Assembly (NCBI GenBank): GCA_016296655.1
Contig: JAEDIW010000030.1
Location: 1 to 35,075 of the forward strand
Direction of reading: 5' to 3'
Length of the DNA: 35,075 nt
Source: Treponema sp.
Lineage (GTDB): Bacteria > Spirochaetota > Spirochaetia > Treponematales > Treponemataceae
The position numbers and the translations under genes are program-made. Positions 8,412-16,158 of the stretch are shown one piece after another (position 1 is the first letter of the stretch; every line of letters starts with the position of its first letter). The notes under the pieces are model-generated. The model searched no databases. It had not been told where the DNA came from and saw only the letters and a list, made by a program, of their open reading frames with translations.

Positions 8412-8981
8412 ATGTTGTGTGATTGCTGTCATAAAAAAGAATCTGTAATGTTTTTGGAGCAAATCAGCTCTTCTGGAAAAATAAAATTGAATTTATGCAT
8501 GGACTGTGCCGTAAAATACGGAATTTCATTAGACCCAAAAACCGTAGAAAAATCTGTAAATTCGCTTTTTTCTGATTTTTCAGAAAAATCCAGGGTAATG
8601 TCACAGGAAAGTTCAGAACTTTGTCCAGTATGCGCTCAGAGTTTGTACAACATCAAATATTCAGGACTGGCAGGTTGCCCTGAATGTTATGAAATTTTTG
8701 CCAGTCAGATAAGAGAACGCTTACAGAATAAAGGAATGACAGCCGCCTATACAGGCTCAATGCCAAGCCGTCTGCGCTCATTCCGTTCTCATTTGACAGA
8801 CCGTATGGATTTGCAGGCAAAACTCGATGCTTCCGTAAAAGATGAAAATTACGAAAAAGCCGCCATGTACCGAGATTATTTAAGGGCATTGGAACGGCAA
8901 TCTGTTTCTGACGGTTCTGATGTTTCTGACAATCCTATGGCAAGTTCTACAGGAGGAAGTAACGATGAATCAAAAAGCTGA
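8412..8981 (+). CDS. mcsA: McsA, zinc-finger partner of McsB and ClpC
   Basis: In Bacillus, McsA binds and activates the protein arginine kinase McsB and takes part in ClpC-dependent stress proteolysis. The 189-residue product has four CxxC pairs (C3/C6, C29/C32, C71/C74, C89/C92), enough for two zinc sites. It ends in a UVR domain around 131-165 (AKLDASVKDENYEKAAMYRDYLRALE), the usual ClpC/UvrB-type interaction helix pair. It begins 14 bases after lolE and overlaps mcsB by 17 bases, giving mcsA-mcsB-clpC order as in Firmicutes. No ctsR repressor gene is present. Confidence 0.9.
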   Translation: MLCDCCHKKESVMFLEQISSSGKIKLNLCMDCAVKYGISLDPKTVEKSVNSLFSDFSEKSRVMSQESSELCPVCAQSLYNIKYSGLAGCPECYEIFASQIRERLQNKGMTAAYTGSMPSRLRSFRSHLTDRMDLQAKLDASVKDENYEKAAMYRDYLRALERQSVSDGSDVSDNPMASSTGGSNDESKS

Positions 8982-10059
8982 TGCTTCCTGCGAAAATTCA
9001 TGGTTTTCTGCAGACGGTCGTGATTGCGATGTCGTAATTTCAACACGGGTTCGCCTTGCAAGAAACTTGGCAAGTTTTCCATTTCCTTCTCATTTTCATG
9101 GCGACGATGCAGAGCGCGTTCAGGCTTTGGTCTTTGATTCTTTTTCAAAATTTCCGTCCCCTGATTCATATCATGCAGTTTCTATAGAAAATATTGATTC
9201 CAGCGGTATAAAAGTTTTTGCTGAACGCGGATTTTTGGATAATCCTGTGGGAACTGGTTTTGTAATGGGAGCTTCAGATAATATTGCCTGCATGGTCAAC
9301 AGTCAGGATCATGTACGTATAATTTCTTTTGTGCCTGGGCTGAATTGTCAGGAGGCTTTCCGCCAGTGTCAGTATCTGGATGCAAATCTGCAAGCATCAC
9401 TTCAGTTTGCTGCATCCTACGATTTTGGATTTTTGACATCTGCCTTAAAGGATTGTGGCAGCGGAATGAAAATTTCGGTGAGGTTGCATTTGCCAGCATT
9501 ATCATATTCTGGAAAAATGCCTGAAATAACGGAAATCCTTCAAAAAAAATCCCTTGCAGTTTCTGCATGCTTTGGAACCAGAAAAGATTCTTCTTTTTGC
9601 ATTGGTTCTTATTACCAGATTTATACGACCTGTTCCTGTTCAGGTAGCGAACTGGATCAACTGGTCGGCATTGCTTCTGCTGTAATGCCTGTTGTAGAAT
9701 CAGAAAGAAAACTGAATTCAGAATTTTCTGCAGATGTTCCTACTGTTATTCGGGATTCTGTTACACGCTCCTATGCTCTTGCAAAATTTTCAAGACTCAT
9801 AACCTTTAGGGAGGCAATCGAGTTCATTTCAAATTTAAAATGGGGACTCAATCTAGGACTTCTTAACGGTATAGAACATAGCCAGCTTTGTGCACTTTTG
9901 TGCAGAATTCAGGAAGGTCATTTACAGTTTGTTTTGAAAAACAGTTCTTTTCATTTTGAACATGATGTTGAATCTGACTTAAAAATGAAAACTGACAGGC
10001 TTCGTGCTCTTATTCTGCAGGAAGCTATGGAAAATGTACGGTTTGTTGAAACTGCCTGA
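8965..10059 (+). CDS. mcsB: McsB-like protein, probably a catalytically inactive arginine kinase
   Basis: McsB is a phosphagen-kinase-fold enzyme that phosphorylates arginines and marks proteins for ClpCP. This 364-residue homologue is full length. It keeps the nucleotide-binding motif STRVRLARNL (26-35), DHVRI (115-119) and the core LHLPAL (174-179). Against Bacillus subtilis McsB, recalled from memory, several active-site positions are changed. NEEDH, with the catalytic glutamates, is NSQDH (112-116); SCPTN is SALKD (159-163); GLRASV is GMKISV; and YGEGSEA is replaced by FGTRKDS (203-209). The C-terminal phosphoarginine-sensing arginines also look replaced. It may therefore act as an adaptor. 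ATG 8965 follows AGGAGG at 8951-8956; an in-frame ATG at 8920 lies inside mcsA and lacks this site. The family is clear; loss of activity is inference. Confidence 0.9.
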   Translation: MNQKADASCENSWFSADGRDCDVVISTRVRLARNLASFPFPSHFHGDDAERVQALVFDSFSKFPSPDSYHAVSIENIDSSGIKVFAERGFLDNPVGTGFVMGASDNIACMVNSQDHVRIISFVPGLNCQEAFRQCQYLDANLQASLQFAASYDFGFLTSALKDCGSGMKISVRLHLPALSYSGKMPEITEILQKKSLAVSACFGTRKDSSFCIGSYYQIYTTCSCSGSELDQLVGIASAVMPVVESERKLNSEFSADVPTVIRDSVTRSYALAKFSRLITFREAIEFISNLKWGLNLGLLNGIEHSQLCALLCRIQEGHLQFVLKNSSFHFEHDVESDLKMKTDRLRALILQEAMENVRFVETA

Positions 10060-10125
10060 AAAACGAAAGAGTTGCAGGAGTTGTAGAATTATTTTTATCG
10101 GGAAAATCAATAAGGTTGGAGTTTT

Positions 10126-12711
10126 ATGAAACAATTTTCACCTAGAGCACACAGGCTTATAACTGTTTTGGCACAGGAAGAAGGCCGTAAAAGCGGAAAC
10201 GATCATCTTTTTCCAGAACACATTCTGCTGTCTTTGCTGAAAAGTGCAGACGGTTTGGGCTATAATCTTTTGCAGACTCTAAATGTAAATATACTAACTT
10301 TTCAGCTGGCGCTTGAGCAGAGTTTAACAGTTACAAATCCAGTTCATTCTTTTGGAGATTTGCCTATTTCCAGACGAGTTAATACGCTTTTTGAAGTTGC
10401 AGCGGTTGAATCAAACTCCATGAGTAATGAATATATCGGTACGGAACATTTGATTGTTGCTTCTGCGCGTGAAGAATCGAGTGTTGCAAGCTGTTTTTTT
10501 GAAAAGCAGGGAATAGATCTTGGGCAGCTGCGTACTGCATTGAAAGATGTTCAATCTCGTTTTGCTTCTTCTGCAGGTTCAAAAAATGGAGGAAACCCTG
10601 CAAATGTTTTCAAAAGCCTCTTTGCTGACAGCAAATTTAATTCCATGCCTTTTGCTGTTGTTTCAGGTAAACAGGCAGCTCAGTCATCGCAAGCCCCCAG
10701 ACAAAAATCCTTTCTTGCAGAATTTAGCCGTGATTTGACAGCTTCCTGCAAAGAAGGAAAAATTGACCCGGTTGTTGGCCGTGAAGATGAAATTAATCGT
10801 GTAATTCAGATTTTATCACGCCGGACAAAAAATAATCCAATGCTTATAGGCGAACCAGGTGTTGGAAAAACAGCCATAGTTGAAGGACTTGCCCAAAAAA
10901 TTGCTCAGGGAAATGTGCCTGGCAATCTTTTTAACAAACGGATTCTTTCTCTTGATCTTGCCGCAATGATTGCAGGTACAAAATACCGCGGCGAGTTTGA
11001 AGAGCGCATGAAAAGGATGATGAAAGAAATTCAGGAAAGCAAAAATATCATTCTTTTTGTAGATGAACTTCATACTGTTATCGGTGCAGGCGGGCCTGAA
11101 GGCAGCATGGATGCTTCAAATATGCTGAAACCTGCTTTAAGCCGTGGCGAACTTCAGATTATTGGTGCAACCACAATAAAAGAATACCGTAAATATGTAG
11201 AAAAAGATTCCGCTCTGGAACGTCGGTTTCAGGTGGTAAAAGTTGAAGAACCTTCTGATTCTGATACTGAAAAAATTCTGGAAGGAATTAAAAAGAAATA
11301 CGAAGAATTTCACAATGTTATATATGATGAAAACGTGATTCCTGCAATCGTAAAATTTGCACACAGATATATACCTGAACGTTTTCTGCCTGATAAGGCA
11401 ATTGATATTCTGGATGAAGCTGGCGCTGCAAAGAAAATTCAGGAAGAAAACCGGCCTGCAGAATTGATGGAACTTGAAGCCTGCATAGATCAGCTAGGTA
11501 AAGAAAAAACTCAGCTGGTTCAGGAACAGGATTACGAAAGAGCTGCCGTTGTCCGTGATAAGGTAAAGGATTTAAAGAAAAAACTGGAACTTTATACAGA
11601 ATTGTGGAAAAGAAGCAGCGTTGAGCTCAAGCATGTTACTGAACAGGATATTTGCCGCATCATAAGCAGAATGACAGGAATCCCCGTTTCCCAGCTTGAT
11701 CAGGCGGAAACTGCGAGAATTCTCAACATGGAAAAAGAACTTCATAAGGAAGTTATTGGTCAGGAAAATGCTATAAAAGTAATCAGCAGCGCAATACGCA
11801 GAAGTATGGCTGGGGTTTCTTCTGCAAAGCGTCCTATAGGTTCATTTGTTTTTCTAGGTCCTACAGGAGTGGGTAAAACCCAGCTTGCAAAAACCCTTTC
11901 AAAATTTCTCTTTGGTACGGAAGAAGCTCTGATTCGCATAGACATGTCTGATTTTATGGAAAAGCATACCGCTAGCCGTCTGGTTGGTGCCCCTCCAGGC
12001 TATGTCGGCTATGATGAAGGTGGAGTTCTTACTGAACAGGTTCGAAGGCATCCATATTCTGTTGTTCTTCTTGATGAAATCGAAAAGGCTCACCCTGATA
12101 TTTTTAATCTGCTTCTGCAGCTCCTTGAAGAAGGCGAACTTAGTGATAATCTGGGCCACACTGTAAATTTCCGCAATACAGTAATCATTATGACAAGTAA
12201 TGCCGGAGCTCGTGAAATTACAGGTGAAAACAAGGTCGGTTTTTCGTCATTGTCAGATAAATCTTTGTCTTATAATGAAATACAAAGTGGTGCGATGGCA
12301 GAGCTCAAAAAAATCATGAGTCCTGAACTTTTGAACCGTATTGATGATGTTGTAGTCTTTAACACTTTGAGCCGGCAGGAAGTTTCAGCCATACTGGACA
12401 TTCAGATGTCTGAACTTCAGGAACGCCTTGCTTCAAAAGGTTTTTCCGTAAAATTAAATGAAAAAGCACGGGAATATATGATTGATAATGGTTATGATCC
12501 TGCAATGGGAGCCAGACCGATGCGTCGTCTGATTCAAAAGGAGTTGGAAGACAAGCTGTCTGTACTGATTCTTGAAGGCACAGGAAAAAAGGGCAGTTCA
12601 ATTATTGTCGGCAGGGGAACTCAAGGACTTTCGCTCAGGTTTCAACAGACCCGGAAAAAAGTTGAAGTAATGGACGCAGGTTTAATTGGTAATTCAGAGA
12701 ATGCTAATTAA
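10126..12711 (+). CDS. clpC: AAA+ protease unfoldase ClpC
   Basis: ClpC is a hexameric unfoldase that feeds substrates to ClpP. The 861-residue protein has two N-terminal Clp repeats (about 5-145). The first AAA domain has GEPGVGKTAIVEG and Walker B ILFVDELH. A short middle domain carries a UVR-like helix (LVQEQDYERAAVVRDKVKDL). The second AAA domain has GPTGVGKTQLAK and VVLLDEIEKAHPD, ending in GARPMRRLIQKELED. The middle domain is ClpC-like, not the long one of ClpB. Glutamates E31 and E107, at the positions that dock phosphoarginine in Bacillus ClpC, are present, but they are conserved in ClpC proteins generally. A GGAG lies before ATG 10126. No clpP is in the window. Confidence 0.95.
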   Translation: MKQFSPRAHRLITVLAQEEGRKSGNDHLFPEHILLSLLKSADGLGYNLLQTLNVNILTFQLALEQSLTVTNPVHSFGDLPISRRVNTLFEVAAVESNSMSNEYIGTEHLIVASAREESSVASCFFEKQGIDLGQLRTALKDVQSRFASSAGSKNGGNPANVFKSLFADSKFNSMPFAVVSGKQAAQSSQAPRQKSFLAEFSRDLTASCKEGKIDPVVGREDEINRVIQILSRRTKNNPMLIGEPGVGKTAIVEGLAQKIAQGNVPGNLFNKRILSLDLAAMIAGTKYRGEFEERMKRMMKEIQESKNIILFVDELHTVIGAGGPEGSMDASNMLKPALSRGELQIIGATTIKEYRKYVEKDSALERRFQVVKVEEPSDSDTEKILEGIKKKYEEFHNVIYDENVIPAIVKFAHRYIPERFLPDKAIDILDEAGAAKKIQEENRPAELMELEACIDQLGKEKTQLVQEQDYERAAVVRDKVKDLKKKLELYTELWKRSSVELKHVTEQDICRIISRMTGIPVSQLDQAETARILNMEKELHKEVIGQENAIKVISSAIRRSMAGVSSAKRPIGSFVFLGPTGVGKTQLAKTLSKFLFGTEEALIRIDMSDFMEKHTASRLVGAPPGYVGYDEGGVLTEQVRRHPYSVVLLDEIEKAHPDIFNLLLQLLEEGELSDNLGHTVNFRNTVIIMTSNAGAREITGENKVGFSSLSDKSLSYNEIQSGAMAELKKIMSPELLNRIDDVVVFNTLSRQEVSAILDIQMSELQERLASKGFSVKLNEKAREYMIDNGYDPAMGARPMRRLIQKELEDKLSVLILEGTGKKGSSIIVGRGTQGLSLRFQQTRKKVEVMDAGLIGNSENAN

Positions 12712-12768
12712 AACAGCAGTTTGAATCTGAAATATGCAAAAATTCTACTTAAAATGAAGGTTAAAAAT

Positions 12769-14079
12769 ATGAAAAAAATAGTATTTTCTGATTTTGGTGC
12801 AAAATTAACAGGCAATTCTGGAATTTTACAGCTTATGGACGATTTGGGACAGCCTTTGCCAGAAAATATGCCGTCATATCAGTTGGGTGGCGGTAATCCT
12901 GCGCGCATTGCACAACTTGACAGCATGTATCGTGCTGAAATGGAAAAAATCATGGCTGACGGCGACAGTTTTGGTGATTTGATTGGCCGTTACGATGCAC
13001 CTGCTGGTCGTGTTTCTTTTTGCCATGATGTTGCAGAATATCTTTCAAATAAATACGGCTGGGACATTGATGCGGAAAATATTGCCGTAACAAACGGAAG
13101 CCAGACGGCAATGTTTTATCTTTTTAACCTTTTTGCAGGCACTTCAACTGTAAACGGCAAAAAAGTCAAAAGAACGGTGGTTTTTCCGCTGGTTCCTGAA
13201 TACATCGGTTATGCTGACCAGGGCATTGAACCTGACATGTTTGTTGGAATTCCTGCCGGTTTTCAGCGGTATGAAGATAATACTTTCAAATATCAGGTAA
13301 ATTTTCCGCTCCTTGAAAAATATCTGGCTGAGCATGACAATGTTGGGGCTCTTTGCGTTACAAGGCCTACAAATCCTACAGGAAATGTCCTTACAGATGA
13401 TGAAATCCGCCGCCTGTCAAATCTGGCTTTAAAATATGACATTCCTCTGATTGTTGATAATGCCTACGGTCTTCCATGGCCTGATATTATTTTTACGGAC
13501 AATGCAGAGCCTTTTTTCGGTCCAAATGTAATTCTTTCCATGAGCCTTTCAAAAATCGGACTGCCTTCAATGCGAACAGGTATCATAATTGCCCCAAAAG
13601 AAATTGCAAAAGCTGTCGGAAATATAAATGCTATTGCTGCTTTGACAACAGCCAGTGCAGGCCAGCGTCTTGCTTCTAATTTGATAAAAAGCGGAACTCT
13701 TGTTGAATATGCCAGAAAATTTGTTCGCCCGTTTTATGAAAAAAAATCCATTCAGACACAGGCTTTTATCCACAAATATTTTTCAGGCACGGATTATGCA
13801 GTTCACAAAAGTGAAGGTGCAATTTTTCTTTGGCTTTTGTTGCCACAGCTTTCGATTACTACCCGACAAATGTATCATGAACTGAAAAAACGTGGCGTAA
13901 TCGTTGTTCCAGGAGAATATTTCTTTTTTGGAAATGCAACAGACGGTTCTCTTCCAAAAGTTGAAGACCATCCACATTACACAAAATGCCTCAGAATCAA
14001 TTATTCCCGCCCTGAAAATGAAGTTGAAGAAGGCATAAAGATAATTGCAGAAGTATACCGCCAGTTCCGGACAGAATAG
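12769..14079 (+). CDS. avtA: Valine--pyruvate aminotransferase
   Basis: AvtA is a PLP enzyme that exchanges amino groups between valine and pyruvate, linking branched-chain amino acid and alanine pools. The 436-residue product matches the Escherichia coli AvtA pattern throughout: QLGGGNPA near the start, NIAVTNGSQTAMFYLFNLFAG, RPTNPTGNV, VDNAYGLPWPDIIF, and the PLP lysine in SMSLSKIGLPSMRTGI. Near the C-terminus are GAIFLWLLL and an arginine in CLRINYS. ATG 12769 is chosen over TTG 12721 because it has AAGG about eight bases upstream and begins MKKIVFSDFGAKLTGNSGI, matching the family N-terminus. Confidence 0.92.
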   Translation: MKKIVFSDFGAKLTGNSGILQLMDDLGQPLPENMPSYQLGGGNPARIAQLDSMYRAEMEKIMADGDSFGDLIGRYDAPAGRVSFCHDVAEYLSNKYGWDIDAENIAVTNGSQTAMFYLFNLFAGTSTVNGKKVKRTVVFPLVPEYIGYADQGIEPDMFVGIPAGFQRYEDNTFKYQVNFPLLEKYLAEHDNVGALCVTRPTNPTGNVLTDDEIRRLSNLALKYDIPLIVDNAYGLPWPDIIFTDNAEPFFGPNVILSMSLSKIGLPSMRTGIIIAPKEIAKAVGNINAIAALTTASAGQRLASNLIKSGTLVEYARKFVRPFYEKKSIQTQAFIHKYFSGTDYAVHKSEGAIFLWLLLPQLSITTRQMYHELKKRGVIVVPGEYFFFGNATDGSLPKVEDHPHYTKCLRINYSRPENEVEEGIKIIAEVYRQFRTE

Positions 14080-14196
14080 GTCAGATGCTGGGGTGATTTT
14101 TTATATTTCGGGTCTCTTTTGCTGGATTCGGCAGGATTCCCAAACAAAAACTGGATTTTGAACTGGCAGTTGTAAAATAATGGCATTTAAAGTAAT

Positions 14197-15354
14197 ATGA
14201 ATTTTATGAAAAGGCTTTCAAAAAATATTGTTTCAATCATTTCTGTTATGCTGGCTGTTTCCTGTATTTTTGCAGGCGGTAAAAAAGACAAAACTTCTTC
14301 AAAAAAGCAAAGTGAAGACTCTTCTGTCAATGTTGAAATTCCTGCTGATAAAAGTGACCTTATTCAGGATGTTTCTGAACAGTCAGAATCTTCCGAACCG
14401 ATTTCAGAAAATACTGAACCTGCCTCTGTAAAAAATGCTTTTCGTACTGGGGCTGTAAGCGGAATTTGTGCGATGCCGTTTGTATATTTTTTTGACGGCA
14501 CTTACGTAGCTGACGGTTCACCTGTAACACTTGAATCTGACAGTGTTGAAAATATCTGTGCTAAACTTCAGGAAGGTCAGTTGGAAGCAGGATTTATTCC
14601 TGCTGACAGAGCCGTTGAATTGTTAAAAAAATCAGACGAATCTCTGAAACTTCTTGCAGTCTGTTCAACTTTAAACCATTCAGTTCTGACATCATTACCA
14701 GAACTTCAATCTTTTGAAGACTTTGATTTTGAAGCCTTTAAGGGAAAAAAGATTTTTATTACAGAAAAGGATTCTGCAGCTGATTATGCATTCCGTTATA
14801 TTTTAAAAGCACATGGACTTGAAGAAGGTGAAGGTCCTGATTTTGTTGAAATTGACTATACTGTTTCAAATGAACATGCTGTTCAGGCCATGCTTTCAGA
14901 CAGTGTTGAAATAATAATAATTGGAGAGCCTTACGCAACAGCTGTAATGATGAAAAATCAGGGCGCTCAGAAAATTTTTGACCTGTCTGCAGAATATTTG
15001 AAGGTTGCGCAGGAGTCTGGATTTTCGCAGGCTTTGCCTTCTGTTTGTGTTGTTGTAAATGATGATTATGCAAAAAAATATCCGCAGCGCATAACGGAAT
15101 TTGAAGCTGCTGTAAGTGAATGTGTTGCAAAAACTGTAAAAAATCCGCAGAAGGCAGGAGTTTTATATCAGAAGCATTTGCATTCTTTTATGGCACCTGT
15201 CATCGGCAAGTCAATTGCATCGTCTAATTTTGTCTTTAAGCCTTCATCACAAATTCGGCAGGAATTTGAAGTTCTAACGAAACTGATGTCATTATTCACT
15301 TCTGAAGAAAGCATTTCTGTACTTTCGGACGAGGCTTTCTATTCTCCTGAATAG
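14197..15354 (+). CDS. Orphan NMT1-like periplasmic solute-binding protein
   Basis: The 385-residue protein has a leader MKRLSKNIVSIISVMLAVSC, possibly a loose spirochaetal lipobox AVSC, then GGKKDK and a Ser/Glu-rich linker to about residue 80. The rest resembles the NMT1/TauA-like substrate-binding family. It has GICAMPF near the first strand, AKLQEGQLEAGFIPADRAVELL, and FKGKKIFITEKDSAADYAFRYIL in the hinge region. The EPYATAVMMKNQG motif is typical of these proteins. Members bind thiamine precursors, sulfonates or other small molecules for ABC importers. No permease or ATPase gene is adjacent, so the ligand is unknown. The start could be ATG 14197 or 14206; neither has a clear ribosome binding site. 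Confidence 0.75.
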   Translation: MNFMKRLSKNIVSIISVMLAVSCIFAGGKKDKTSSKKQSEDSSVNVEIPADKSDLIQDVSEQSESSEPISENTEPASVKNAFRTGAVSGICAMPFVYFFDGTYVADGSPVTLESDSVENICAKLQEGQLEAGFIPADRAVELLKKSDESLKLLAVCSTLNHSVLTSLPELQSFEDFDFEAFKGKKIFITEKDSAADYAFRYILKAHGLEEGEGPDFVEIDYTVSNEHAVQAMLSDSVEIIIIGEPYATAVMMKNQGAQKIFDLSAEYLKVAQESGFSQALPSVCVVVNDDYAKKYPQRITEFEAAVSECVAKTVKNPQKAGVLYQKHLHSFMAPVIGKSIASSNFVFKPSSQIRQEFEVLTKLMSLFTSEESISVLSDEAFYSPE

Positions 15355-15424
15355 ATGAAACTCTTTTTACAGATTGTTTCTTATACTCGACATTAGAATT
15401 ATTATGGGGTAAGATTATAGTTAA

Positions 15425-15447
15425 TCCCAAGAAGTTTATTTTTGGGA
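15425..15447 (+). terminator. Weak hairpin after the solute-binding protein gene
   Basis: TCCCAA at 15425-15430 pairs with TTGGGA at 15442-15447 across an 11-base loop, followed by GATTTTCATTT. The downstream T-run is broken, so termination would be inefficient. Confidence 0.35.
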
Positions 15448-15474
15448 GATTTTCATTTAAGGTTTAATTCAAAT

Positions 15475-15526
15475 CTTAAAAACGGCGAAGTCAGGGTTTT
15501 AGGCGTTAGCGTGCCTTGACTCGACG
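15475..15526 (+). repeat. Dispersed intergenic repeat, copy 1
   Basis: GTCAGGG at 15490-15496 pairs with CCTTGAC at 15514-15520 with one G-U pair. The sequence AAAACGGCGAAGTCAGGG and the segment TAGCGTGCCTTGAC recur, inverted and with few changes, at 33862-33914. A partial third copy is at 21301-21334. It lies 25 bases before the phosphoribosyltransferase start. Confidence 0.6.
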
Positions 15527-15550
15527 CATTTGTTTATAGCGAGGTTTTTG

Positions 15551-16156
15551 ATGTCAAAAAAGGAATTCCTTTCATATAATACAGTTCGTAATAATGCTTT
15601 GAAGATTGCACACCGCATTTATAATGATGGTTTTGTTCCAGATGTTATTTATACTTCCCTGCGTGGCGGTGCTTATATGGCAAATGTAATCAGTGAGTAT
15701 TTTAAAATTGTCCGCAAAGATTTTCATCCTGTACTGTATGCAGCAGTAGTTGCACGCTCATATTCGGACATTCATTGCAGCGACAAGGTTATGATTGACG
15801 GTTGGACTTACGCTCCTGACTATCTCCGCCACGGTGATAAAATCATGCTTGTTGATGATATTTTTGATACAGGCAGAACGATTAATGCCCTTGTTGAAAT
15901 TCTTTTGGAAAAAGGAATCCCAAGAAAAGACATAAAAGTTATTGTTCATGATTACAAGCATTTTACTTACAGGGAACAGCAGCCTATTCAGCCTGATTAT
16001 TGGTGCCGAAGGTTCGACATTACAAAGCCTGAAGAAGATTTGTGGATTCATTATTCCAGCCATGAGCTTGTAGGGCTTACAAAAGAAGAACTTGAAGAAC
16101 ATTATTATAAAGATGATCCTGAATTAAAAAATATTCTCGATCCGATTTTGAGGTAG
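15551..16156 (+). CDS. Purine-type phosphoribosyltransferase
   Basis: The 201-residue protein has the type I phosphoribosyltransferase core. The PRPP-binding motif is KIMLVDDIFDTGRTINAL, and an early strand-loop (VIYTSLRGGAYMANVI) corresponds to the pyrophosphate-binding loop. The arrangement resembles hypoxanthine or xanthine-guanine phosphoribosyltransferases, which make IMP, GMP or XMP from free bases. A C-terminal segment (DYWCRRFDITKPEEDLWIHYSSHEL) is hood-like, but the base specificity cannot be read. ATG 15551 is chosen over TTG 15530 because GAGG at 15541-15544 is correctly spaced for it. The next gene starts two bases after the stop. Confidence 0.85.
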   Translation: MSKKEFLSYNTVRNNALKIAHRIYNDGFVPDVIYTSLRGGAYMANVISEYFKIVRKDFHPVLYAAVVARSYSDIHCSDKVMIDGWTYAPDYLRHGDKIMLVDDIFDTGRTINALVEILLEKGIPRKDIKVIVHDYKHFTYREQQPIQPDYWCRRFDITKPEEDLWIHYSSHELVGLTKEELEEHYYKDDPELKNILDPILR

Positions 16157-16158
16157 GC

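Noticed and set aside
8920..10059. mcsB starting at ATG 8920
   Set aside because: It would overlap mcsA by about 60 bases with no ribosome binding site, while ATG 8965 has AGGAGG and the expected N-terminus.
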